From contig NZ_QJKM01000001.1 in assembly GCF_003425685.1 (NCBI RefSeq), positions 550,920 through 614,919 on the forward strand: a stretch of 64,000 nucleotides of DNA. Direction: 5' to 3'. A program made the translations under genes and the position numbers. Of the stretch, positions 34,655-43,500 are shown one piece after another. Position 1 is the first letter of the stretch, and the number at the start of each line of letters is the position of its first letter. The stretch is from Rhizobium terrae (GTDB lineage: Bacteria > Pseudomonadota > Alphaproteobacteria > Rhizobiales > Rhizobiaceae). Below the pieces are notes generated by a model. That model searched no databases. It worked only from the letters and a program-made list of their open reading frames with translations, and was not told where the DNA came from.

Positions 34655-37194
34655 CGTCCGCCCTCCATGTAGAAGCGCAGGCGGCCGCGCTCCGGCGCGT
34701 TTGGATCGTTGTCGAGACGAGCCACCTCACGCCGTCCGATGGGTAGAACCCCTTCCTCCGCATAGTCGATGCTCTGCTCGTCGAGGCGGCGGAAACGGCC
34801 CGTCTGCGGAAAGCCGTCGATCTCGATACCGACCCAGCGCACGCCTTCAACGCCCATCGCTGCGGCTATGATCGGGCTTAGCAGTACCGGCTGACCGAAC
34901 GTGAAACGGTCGGGATGGAAGAAGCCCGGAACGTTCTGCAGGGTGTGGCCGACCGAAAAACGGTCGAGCAGCGCCGCTTCGACATGTTCGGCATAGTGGC
35001 CGGATGCGACGCAGACCACGAGCGCGACATCGAGCGGCACGTAAACGGGCGGCTCGATCTCGACGTCATGACCGGCGAGGCGGAAGGTTTCGAGGTAGCC
35101 GCGCAGAGCAGCTTCAAAATCCTCGTCGACCTCGCGTCCTCCTTTGCGGTCCACCGCGATGAACATCGTATGCCAGGACCCCGTCCAGCGCCGCTCGGCA
35201 TAGGCGCGCTGTACATCCGGATAGGCGCCGACCACGGTCATGTAATCCTCGGTCGTCACGGCACGCTTCTGGCGCTTAAAAGCGCGCGGCGCCGACAGCT
35301 TGATCGCCGTCAGCGTCTCCGGACCCGTGCCGCCGATGGCCGGCAGGGGATTGGTAAGCGACGCAATAAGGTCGGTGTCAGCCATGACGACATGGCCGAT
35401 GGCACCCGCCCCGACATTGCCGTCCGGACCGTTGCCCACCCGCAGCCGCGCCTGCAATGCCGCCCCTTCGGGCGGCGCTCTCCCGAACCGACCGTCGCCG
35501 AAACGGAGCGACGCCCCGCCGGCATTGGCGGTCTCCACGACGAATTCGGACGCGAAACGGTCGCTGAGCAGGAGATCCGCCTGTGCCGTCCAAGTCTCGC
35601 CGCCGCCGACGAGCGTGATCGCGGCAAGCGCTTCTTCGGGCATTTGCGAAAGTGTCGCGCGAGCGGAACGGGAGCGGCCGAGGCTTGGAACATAGGGCAC
35701 GGCCCGGGTGATCGGCGCATCGGCGACGATCGGACGCCATGGCGCAGCCACCGGCGCGCTCGGCGGCGACAGGGCGGACCGCCCGCGGAGATCGGCATGC
35801 AGCGAGGCCGCGGCCACGTCGGCCTCGACCCGGTTGGCGTAGGCATAGTCAAGAGTGCGGCCATGATCGGCAAGCACGACATTTGCGCGAGCCACGGCGG
35901 CCGGTTCGGCACCGTCGTCGGTGAGGCTGAGAGCGAAGGCGAGCGCGTCCTCCTGTCCCCACCGGACCTCCAGCACCGACGTGTCATCCAGCCGGTCGAC
36001 ATATTCGCGTGGCGTCTCGATGAGCCGCACCGCCTGGCGGTGATCCGGATCGGGTGGATCGGCGGCCGTGCCGCCAAGCGGAATGCGCTCTTCGAGGATC
36101 AGCACATCGCCCTTATCGAGCTTGGTCGCGGCAAGTGTCCCGACAAGGTGGGCGCCGGTCGTGCCCACAGGCAGGCAGCAGATATCCCCGCTCCAAGTGT
36201 GGAAATGGAGCGCATTGCGCGCGACCCGCAGCCGTGAAACATCCTCCATCGTCTCGAAAATCCGGCAGCCGGCACGCACCAGCGCCGCAATCTTTCCCGG
36301 AACGGGTGGTAATGCCGCGGCGAGCGCCCCAAAGCCGGCCTCCGCCGGCGGACGGGTCAGGAGCACGGTGCCCGCCGGCAGGAGCGGTGGTGCCGCTTCT
36401 TCAGCATCCTGCGCCGCGTCGATCGCAACGAAGGCGCGGGCATTGCAGCCTTCGTTCACCCGGTAGCCGAGCAGCCGCGCATGACGTCTGGCCGATGCCC
36501 GCAGCCGCGCCCGCGACAGATAGGCCTCCGTCGCCACCCCATCCTGATAATAGCTCGCCATGTCGGCAGCATAGGCCAGCGCCTCGACGAGCGTGACGCC
36601 GAGATCGGCAGGGCTGCGTTCCGTCCAAGCGGGGATCGTTTCGGCCATGCGGTCCAGCATCAGCTGGCGGAAGCTTTCATAGTCCTTGGCGAGGTAACTG
36701 ATGCTCGGCCCGATCTCCGGCCTGCTGTCGGCAGGGCTGGCCGGCAGGCAGTCGAAATCGGTCGGGCAATCGGCCTTGAAGGAGAATTCGACGGTCGCCA
36801 GCGCGTGATCGAAATTGGCCGGTGGCTCATCGGTCTGGCCGTCGGTGAAGATCAGCCGATAGCGCGAGAAATCGCCATAGCGGTCAAGCGTCAACCGGAC
36901 GGTCAGCACATCGGGTCCGGGTTCGACCGCCGTCACCCTGATGCCGCGAATGCGCACGCCGCCTTCGATGACGAAATTCCCTGGGGTCAATGCCAGCTGA
37001 CCGTTTTCCGTCAATCCATCGGGCCGGAGGAACGACACATCGATAAGACGCTGGCGCAGTTCGGGCACGGGCGTATCGTCGTCCAGCACCTCCAGAAAAT
37101 CGATGCCGTTGATCAGGAGGCCGCCTATCTGCTTGTTGGAAGCAAGCACTTTCTGCCGCCGAGCCTCGCTACCGCAATGCTGCCGGATGATCAT
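34651..37194 (-). CDS. eCIS baseplate wedge protein, Afp11/gpJ-like (847 aa)
   Basis: The start ATG 37194 (MIIRQHCGSEARRQK) lies 4 bp after the gp25 gene stop; the longer frame upstream overlaps gp25 and was not used. Motifs of the baseplate J family are visible: YLAKDYESFRQLMLDRM, ERSPADLGVTLVEALAYAADMASYYQDGVATEAYL, LRFGDGRFGRAPPEGA and a gpJ-like end with RAFKRQKRAVTTEDYMTVV. The protein is the second wedge component and forms the inner baseplate ring with gp25. It overlaps the following wedge gene by 4 bp. Confidence 0.83.
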   Translation of the reverse strand: MIIRQHCGSEARRQKVLASNKQIGGLLINGIDFLEVLDDDTPVPELRQRLIDVSFLRPDGLTENGQLALTPGNFVIEGGVRIRGIRVTAVEPGPDVLTVRLTLDRYGDFSRYRLIFTDGQTDEPPANFDHALATVEFSFKADCPTDFDCLPASPADSRPEIGPSISYLAKDYESFRQLMLDRMAETIPAWTERSPADLGVTLVEALAYAADMASYYQDGVATEAYLSRARLRASARRHARLLGYRVNEGCNARAFVAIDAAQDAEEAAPPLLPAGTVLLTRPPAEAGFGALAAALPPVPGKIAALVRAGCRIFETMEDVSRLRVARNALHFHTWSGDICCLPVGTTGAHLVGTLAATKLDKGDVLILEERIPLGGTAADPPDPDHRQAVRLIETPREYVDRLDDTSVLEVRWGQEDALAFALSLTDDGAEPAAVARANVVLADHGRTLDYAYANRVEADVAAASLHADLRGRSALSPPSAPVAAPWRPIVADAPITRAVPYVPSLGRSRSARATLSQMPEEALAAITLVGGGETWTAQADLLLSDRFASEFVVETANAGGASLRFGDGRFGRAPPEGAALQARLRVGNGPDGNVGAGAIGHVVMADTDLIASLTNPLPAIGGTGPETLTAIKLSAPRAFKRQKRAVTTEDYMTVVGAYPDVQRAYAERRWTGSWHTMFIAVDRKGGREVDEDFEAALRGYLETFRLAGHDVEIEPPVYVPLDVALVVCVASGHYAEHVEAALLDRFSVGHTLQNVPGFFHPDRFTFGQPVLLSPIIAAAMGVEGVRWVGIEIDGFPQTGRFRRLDEQSIDYAEEGVLPIGRREVARLDNDPNAPERGRLRFYMEGGR

Positions 37195-37198
37195 CGCC

Positions 37199-37567
37199 TC
37201 AGGCCTCCCGCACCAGCTTGACGACCCGCACCTCGTCCGTCTCCAGTGCCCGGAACTGCACCAGGACCGTAAGCGCGGAATCACTCGACTTGACGTCCAC
37301 AGCACGAACCTCGATCAGATCGGACAGCCAGCGCTGCAGGCTGCTCTGCACGAGATGCTGCGTGGCATTGGCGAGTTCCGGCGCGTTTTCAGCAAAAACG
37401 AGCTGTTTCAGCCCCGAGCCGAAATCCGGCCGGTTGACCCGTTCACCGGGATAGGTGAACAGCACCAGCCCGATCAGATCGCGAACGTGTTCGTCGAGAG
37501 ACGCGCCTGCGGTGCGGCCGTCGGCGGCGATCCGATAGGGAACTGCGAAATGGACGGGCTCGGTCAT
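37199..37567 (-). CDS. gp25-like baseplate wedge protein (GPW/gp25 family)
   Basis: The 122-residue product is the size of T4 gp25. The family core is clear: DEHVRDLIGLVLFTYPGERV, RPDFGSGLKQLVFAEN and the EPR-like loop region that nucleates the sheath. It sits in the usual place between the hub/spike genes and the two large wedge proteins. In contractile systems this protein connects the baseplate to the first sheath ring and triggers sheath assembly. Confidence 0.9.
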   Translation of the reverse strand: MTEPVHFAVPYRIAADGRTAGASLDEHVRDLIGLVLFTYPGERVNRPDFGSGLKQLVFAENAPELANATQHLVQSSLQRWLSDLIEVRAVDVKSSDSALTVLVQFRALETDEVRVVKLVREA

Positions 37568-37577
37568 CGCTCTTGCC

Positions 37578-37913
37578 TCATGTCGCCGTCACCTTCATCT
37601 GCACGCTGGAATAAATGAGCGGACCTCCCGGGATCTGCTCGGCCGACTGGCCCATATCGGCCGGCCCCTGCAGCATCGCCGGCTTGCCCTCCACCATCAC
37701 CTTCACGGCCGGTTGGCTGAGTACGCCCTTGACGCAGGGCTGCGGCTTGCCGGTTGGCACCGTGAACGGGCATCCGGCAATCGGCACCTGGTCACCCGAA
37801 AGCACCACCGGCCCGTTGTCGACCAGCACCTTGCTGGACGTCGCGATGAAACTCGCCTTGGCAGCATGCGTGCACTGGGCCTGGGAAAGTGCGGTGAGGA
37901 TCGGAAACGGCAT
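37578..37913 (-). CDS. PAAR-like spike-tip protein
   Basis: The reading frame starts at ATG 37913 (MPFPILTALSQAQC) and gives 111 residues; longer upstream frames in the same region are shadows. The sequence has PAAR-like turns rich in Gly/Pro (VLSGDQVPIAGCPFTVPTGKPQPC) and Cys14, Cys48 and Cys60, with His15 nearby, which could bind one metal ion. Its position directly behind gpV is where eCIS clusters encode the tip that caps the spike. The tip would pierce the target membrane and may carry cargo. Confidence 0.72.
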   Translation of the reverse strand: MPFPILTALSQAQCTHAAKASFIATSSKVLVDNGPVVLSGDQVPIAGCPFTVPTGKPQPCVKGVLSQPAVKVMVEGKPAMLQGPADMGQSAEQIPGGPLIYSSVQMKVTAT

Positions 37914-37921
37914 GGCGGACC

Positions 37922-38440
37922 TCACTTCATCACGACGAGGTTGGTATTGTTGATGGCGACGCCCGTCGGGGTCATCGCGATCGTATTGCCGGCACAGGAG
38001 AGCGTGAGCCCGGTCGCATCGGCCTTGATGGAGGCCGTTCCGGCCGCACCGCCGAGCGCGATCTCGATCGTCAGCATCGGCAGAGCCGGGTTGCTGTCCG
38101 CTTCCAGCGTGAACTTGTCGGTCTTCAGCACCGTCTTGGTGATGCCGAGCGGTCCGGGCGGAGTCGGCGGCTCGCCCATTCCCCAGAAGCAGCCGGCCAG
38201 GATCGGATAGTCCGGATCGCCGCGCTCGAATTCGATCCAGACGCTTGCGCCTGTCGGGGGAACCGCGAAGAAACCGACGCCGTCGCCGGCATAGGGTGAG
38301 CAAGGCATCGCCCAGGCGAGCGTCACATCGCCCAACACGTCGGGCACGCTGACCTGCACGCGACCGAGACCCTGCGGGTCGATATTGTTCTCCACCGTGC
38401 CGCGGTATTTACCGAAATAGGAGTGTTTGCCGCCCGCCAT
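37922..38440 (-). CDS. gpV-like baseplate spike protein
   Basis: I chose ATG 38440 (MAGGKHSYFGKYR) because it has an AAGGAG site 8 bp upstream; an ATG 5 codons earlier overlaps the stop of gpD and may be used by coupling. The 172-residue product shows the OB-fold of the phage gpV/Gp5 family (YRGTVENNIDPQGLGRVQV, AMPCSPYAGDGVGFFAVPPTGASVWIEFERGDPDYPILAG) and a short beta-helix-like tail. It forms the trimeric spike of the hub together with gpD. Confidence 0.88.
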   Translation of the reverse strand: MAGGKHSYFGKYRGTVENNIDPQGLGRVQVSVPDVLGDVTLAWAMPCSPYAGDGVGFFAVPPTGASVWIEFERGDPDYPILAGCFWGMGEPPTPPGPLGITKTVLKTDKFTLEADSNPALPMLTIEIALGGAAGTASIKADATGLTLSCAGNTIAMTPTGVAINNTNLVVMK

Positions 38441-38451
38441 GCCTCTCTCCT

Positions 38452-39600
38452 TCACGCCACCCGAACGAGCGGCGACAGAGCGCCGAGTTCGGCGCGGGAC
38501 AGACTGAAATCCTGGCTGTAGCCACCCCTTGCCAGCCGGTGCGTAACGCTGCGCACCACATAGGTTCCGTCGAAGGAGAAGCCGGCACCACGCAGGTCGA
38601 CAAGCGCGCGGGCCTTCAGCACGTCGTTATAGGCGACGCTGTCGAGCGTGCCGCTGACGGTCACGGTGTCGTCCGAGGAAGCGTCGAGCTGGCCCAACGC
38701 TCGCGCCAGCGCCTGCATGGCGTTGAGCCCGCTCGTCTCCATGCCGACCTGGCGCGTCATCGACATGTTGGTGAGCGTCGTCGGCACCGCACCGAGCGGC
38801 GGGCGGGTCGGCATCAGCGCGATGACAGGCACCTCTTGGCCGGTCAGGCGATCCTTGACCTTGCTGGAGACGAATTTGGTCGCGAGGAGGTTTTCCGAGA
38901 GCGAAACGGAGCTGACATTGGTGATCGGGCCGAGATTGACGTTCAACGCCTTCTGCGGCAGGCCGATGCGCACCGGCGGTCCCCAGTAAAGCATGTTGGA
39001 AAGCGGCGCGGGACCAGCCTCGATGAACGTCACGAAGCCGTATCGCTCTGCCATTTCATGCAGGTAATCCCAGTCGGATCCACATTGCACCGGCGTTCGA
39101 TCCACGGGGATCGGCTGATCGAGAGCCGGCGGGGGTGTCGGCAACGGTGCGACCAGGTATTCCGCGTACGAGGCAGCGATCTTCGCGACAATGACCGGTT
39201 CGGCCTGCGCGGGATGCTCTATCCGCTTCTCCTCTTTCTCGAACAGGATGGAGATGTCGTCGCCCGTCAGCACCAGCACGCCTTGTCCCGGCTGGTCGCC
39301 CGGAACCACGTCTCGCTTTGTGACGATGCCGTCCATGATGACCCGCGGCGTGATGTCGAAGACGACCGTCAGCACCACGCGCGCGCCGACTGCAAGCAGC
39401 GGATTGGCCACCAGTTCGTAGTCCAGGAATTCCAGAGGGCCGCCGCGTCCGATGGCGAAGCTCAGCCGGAAGCCGGAACGTTCGCGGTCCGAATGAGTCA
39501 CTTCCACTTCGGTCAATGCCTCCAGCACGCCGACCGGTGCCGGCAGCGCCACCGGCGCCGGTCCGATCAGCATATTGAGACGGACGCCGAGCAGGTTCAT
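38452..39600 (-). CDS. gpD-like baseplate hub protein (split VgrG, Afp8-type)
   Basis: The 382-residue protein resembles phage late control protein D, the hub half of VgrG. Typical stretches are SGFRLSFAIGRGGPLEFLDY, GDDISILFEKEE, RTPVQCGSDWDYLHEMAERYGFVTFIE and SFDGTYVVRSVTHRLARGGYSQDFSLSR. With the separate gpV gene it forms the trimeric central hub on which the inner tube starts. Its start overlaps the stop of the gpX gene by 4 bp. Confidence 0.88.
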   Translation of the reverse strand: MNLLGVRLNMLIGPAPVALPAPVGVLEALTEVEVTHSDRERSGFRLSFAIGRGGPLEFLDYELVANPLLAVGARVVLTVVFDITPRVIMDGIVTKRDVVPGDQPGQGVLVLTGDDISILFEKEEKRIEHPAQAEPVIVAKIAASYAEYLVAPLPTPPPALDQPIPVDRTPVQCGSDWDYLHEMAERYGFVTFIEAGPAPLSNMLYWGPPVRIGLPQKALNVNLGPITNVSSVSLSENLLATKFVSSKVKDRLTGQEVPVIALMPTRPPLGAVPTTLTNMSMTRQVGMETSGLNAMQALARALGQLDASSDDTVTVSGTLDSVAYNDVLKARALVDLRGAGFSFDGTYVVRSVTHRLARGGYSQDFSLSRAELGALSPLVRVA

Positions 39601-39908
39601 CGCCCGCCTCCCAGGCCGAACGGCAGCGGTATAACAAGCCGCCGGCCGGCCTTCGACGTCAGCTCGCCCGGATGCATCGCCTCGTTGGCATCGGCAATCT
39701 GCCAGAAGGCGGTGGGCAGGCCGAGATGTTTGTAGGCGACGTTGTCGATGCGGTCGGAATCGGTGACGCCGATCCGACCCGCTACCGCATAGGCTTCGGG
39801 AAGCGGCAGGATGCGGCGCGTGACGTAGGCGACGGCGCGGCGCCCATCGGGCTTGGCGAGACTTGCCGTGGGAAGCCCGGCATAGCGGCTCTTGTCGTCG
39901 AACATCAC
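39597..39908 (-). CDS. gpX/LysM-like small hub protein
   Basis: The 103-residue protein contains DSDRIDNVAYKHLGLPTAFWQIADANEAMHPGEL, the LysM-like core of phage tail protein X, which binds the gpD hub. The N-terminal VAYVTRRILPLPEAYA also fits. Its place between the tube-adaptor gene and gpD matches many eCIS clusters. The start ATG 39908 follows GGAGGA. Confidence 0.83.
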   Translation of the reverse strand: MMFDDKSRYAGLPTASLAKPDGRRAVAYVTRRILPLPEAYAVAGRIGVTDSDRIDNVAYKHLGLPTAFWQIADANEAMHPGELTSKAGRRLVIPLPFGLGGGR

Positions 39909-39915
39909 ATCCTCC

Positions 39916-40569
39916 TCAGAACAGGTTGACGTCGTCGCCGAGCACGGCGCCGATATTGGACACGCTACCGATCACAGCCATGGTCTCCTTGACCACCTGG
40001 TGCGCCATGAAGGCCCAGTAGCCCGGATGAGTGAGCGGCAGATCGCTGTAGGTCAGCACGCGCATGCCGATATCGGCCGTGGCGCGGATCGGGTTCAGCT
40101 GCGGATCGTGGGCGGTTTCGGTGATCGACAGGCTCGATACCTTGACCGGCACGACGCGCTTCCAGCCATAGATGAAAAGCGTGAGGGGAGCCGCCGGCGG
40201 CACGATTTCGATGGTTCCGGTCGCGAGCAGCGCGGTATTGGCGATGACGAGCGCACTTTTCGGATAGACGAGCATTTCGAGCGCCGAGAGCTGCGGATAG
40301 AGCCCGAGCGTCGCGGCAAGGCCATCCGCCTCCTCCAGCTGATCGATCACGTCGATATTGATCGTTGCCGAGATCGTCTCGTGCGGTGGGCCGCCGAGCC
40401 TCAAGGCCTCGGTGCGTGCGCCGGCGGCATCCGAATATTGCGGATCGAGCGAACGCGTCAGTTGCTCCGGATTGTACTGAAACACCACCACCGAGGCGAT
40501 CGGGTTGAATATGTCGATCCCGACGATCGCGCCCTTGAGGATTTTCGGTGAACGGGGAAAATCGGTCAT
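39916..40569 (-). CDS. eCIS tube-adaptor protein, Afp7-like (CIS_tube domain)
   Basis: The 217-residue product begins IVGIDIFNPIASVVVFQYNPEQLTRSL, the distinctive start of the contractile-injection-system tube/adaptor family that includes Afp7. The rest matches that domain (PLTLFIYGWKRVVPVKVSSLSITETAHD, LNPIRATADIGMRVLTY). In the Afp structure this protein joins the baseplate hub to the inner tube. The C-terminal LysM part that Afp7 carries is encoded here by the separate downstream gpX gene, so the two genes look like a split version. Confidence 0.85.
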   Translation of the reverse strand: MTDFPRSPKILKGAIVGIDIFNPIASVVVFQYNPEQLTRSLDPQYSDAAGARTEALRLGGPPHETISATINIDVIDQLEEADGLAATLGLYPQLSALEMLVYPKSALVIANTALLATGTIEIVPPAAPLTLFIYGWKRVVPVKVSSLSITETAHDPQLNPIRATADIGMRVLTYSDLPLTHPGYWAFMAHQVVKETMAVIGSVSNIGAVLGDDVNLF

Positions 40570-43500
40570 GGCGCGGCATATCCCTCGTATTCCGCTCCTT
40601 CACCGGACTTCGGCCAGATGATCCGGTCGAGTTCTTCGATGTAGAACGGTGTCGTCGTGTTCATCCGGAAACGTACAAGCCCCGTGGCATCGGGTTCGCT
40701 GACATAGGAAAAGCGTGCGTCAATGCCGTAGACGGTGACGACGGGAACCTGTTGGCCATCGCGTATTCCAAAGAACGTCATTGCGATCGGCACCGGGGTA
40801 TCGGGATCGACGGCGCCGAATTCGGGCAGGCCGCCGACGATAACGGCCAAAGTCTCAACTGGCACATTGTCGTTCTCCCGGCCGGGCGGAATAGGTTTCG
40901 GTTCCGCGATCGGGATCTCGCCGCCCTCGGGCTTTACGGCCGCCGCGCGTTCGTCAGGTAAGGTCAGTGCCAGATCGCCGGACTTGCCGGATGTGGGGGC
41001 CGTTTCCGGTTTGGAGGCAGTGACCTCACCTTCGGCACTCTCCTTCTCCTCGTCCTCAACCTCTCCGCCTTCGGCTGGCCCTTCCTCCTCACCCTCGCTT
41101 TCGGGAGGCCGGAACGTCTCGCCGGAATAACCGTCCTCCTCGCCCCCGGAAACACCGAGATTCGCATCTCCAGCACCGGATTTTGCGGATTCGTCCTGAT
41201 CCTCCTTCCGGGTGTTGTCCTTTTCATCCTCAGGTGGCGGCTTCGCATCACCTTCCGGTGGCGGCTTGCCACCGGCATTCGGAGATCTGCCCTCTTTCGA
41301 GGATGCGCCTTTGCTTGTAGGTGGTTTTGCCGAGCTGCCGCCAGAGCTCTCCGGGATCTTCGATTCCGGTTTTGGATCCTTGGACGAACCGCCGCCGCCT
41401 TTTCCGCCCTGCGGCGATGCACCGCCTCCTTCACCCCCAGCCGTACCCTTGCCGCCCTTGCCCGCACCACCGCCTTTGGCTCCCGAGCCGCCTCCCCCTG
41501 ACGAACCGCCACCTCCACCGCTCTTCGGCGGGTCGCAGGGATAATCCTTGGGATCGTAAGGCTGGATCTGAGCAGCCATTTCCTGCTCGGTGCAGATCAG
41601 GTCCTTGGCCCATTCCGGCAGCAAATCGCGCAGCACACCGGTGATCTTTGCCGCCATCTGCTTCGGCAGCATCTGGACTGCCTGCGCGCCGGCGAATGCT
41701 TCGGCGAAAAGCTGCTGTGCATCGCAGGATTCGAGAATCAGATCGATCAAGAGCTCCGACGGCGAGAGATCAATCCAAGAAAGGATTTCATCGAGCAGGG
41801 ACACGGCACAGGATAGACCACCGGTCTCCACTCCTCCGGCCGCACATACCAGGAGACGGCCAGCCCTGATCGCGCGTTTGGCGACCGCAACCAGTTCACC
41901 GACAAACTTCGCGTCGTCCAGGAGATCGACGACCGTCTTGACGACGGTTTGATAGTCGCCGAATAGCTGGTTTATCTTCTTCTCTATCTCAGCCTCGGCC
42001 GTCTGCACGAATTCTTCCATCTTGCCGGTAAGATCAAAAAGCTCGTCGATGGAAGTTTTTGTATCATCTACCAAACGGTCGAAGGTGCGCCGCAACCCAC
42101 TTGACAGGCAGTCATAGACGGCATCGGTCGTGCGATCGAGCAATTCCAGTCCGATCTTCTTGATCACGGCTCCACCGAACCGCAAGGCCGCATTTTTCGC
42201 TCCCTTTCCCTTGACCTTCTCCCATTTCTCGAGCTGAGCGCTGAACCACTCCTTGACGCGGGTGCCGAGTGCCACAGCCTTGATGAAGAGGGTGCCGAAG
42301 ACGCGCCGCAGCATACCGATGGCACCGGCTTCCCGGCTCGACCAGAAGCGGAATTTCTCGATGCGCTTGAAATTGCCTACGAGTTCCGATGCATTCGGTA
42401 CCTTACGACTGTTTGGTCCGTTGTTTTTGGCGAGGATTTCAAGAGACTCTGCGGCGAGTCCACGAAACTCCATTGCATTCTGCTGATCTGCCGGGAAATT
42501 CCGCAAGAATATGCCGCGGAAGCTGTCGCCGGGATTTTGCGCGCTGTCTCCCACACGGGCCAGGTTCCAGGCTTTGAGATCGAAAGGTTTTGGTGGCGGT
42601 TTCGGTTTCTTCGCCGGCTTTCCTTTTCCCTTGCCGCCGCCTTTTCCGGGGGCACGGCGCGGACGTGCATTTTCGAAACGGACACCCCGCGGATCGCGAG
42701 GCAACGGTTGGACAAGCGGATCGAGAACCTGTGTTTTCAGGCGTTCCTGTACCCGCGCAAAACGATCGGTGTTGGGATCCTTGCCGGTGAGTGCCGCCTT
42801 GAGGCTCTTCTCTTCCGGCAACAAATAGTAGACGTAGATTCCGTCGTTCTGCGGGTCTTCCGAGATAACCCAGCGTCCCTCAATTACAGGTGCAGGACCT
42901 GTCGCTCCGGCGGCGAGCGCAGGCACCTGCTTGCCATAGGAACGCAGTTCTATGCTTGGAACAAATGTCACGGCTGAAGGCTTTGCCGTGGATTTGGGAT
43001 CCCACTCGGATGGCGGCTTGAGGCCTTTCAAAGCCGTGGCATTGTTCAGCCCCCATTGGCGTCCACCTTCGCGTTTGGGATAGCCGTTCACGAGGTCGCG
43101 CAGATTGAGCACCGTCTTGAGGTGGTTCTTGACTTGCCGGTCACCGTCCTTACGTGCGTCCTCATTATGCCCCGGCTTGGTATCGCCGATCTGCACGGAC
43201 GTAGGCGCCTGATCGATATTCTTGATCTCGTCTCCATCGACACGGGGAGCACGGTTCGACGCGTGGGAGAAACCAGCTCGCGGGTTTGTCGTACCGCCCG
43301 TGCCGATAGTCGCCGTCTTCGGGATCGCCAGCGGGTTTTTCAGGATCGGCGCGTCGAAATCCCGCACGGGAACGCCGGTGGGGTTGGACGGGCATTCCGC
43401 AATCACGCCGATCGTTTTCGTTGGGCTCGCCTTATAAAGATCGGCAAAGCCGCTGACGTCGCAGCGGTTGCTTTGCCCCTTGGTCGAGCCAGGCATCGGC

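Noticed and set aside
31604..34672. A 1022-codon plus-strand frame opposite the Afp12-like gene, and similar long frames at 4552-6801 and 20952-23057
   Set aside because: All lie wholly over well-supported genes, are Arg/His/Asp-rich as expected of shadows in GC-rich DNA, and match no family.
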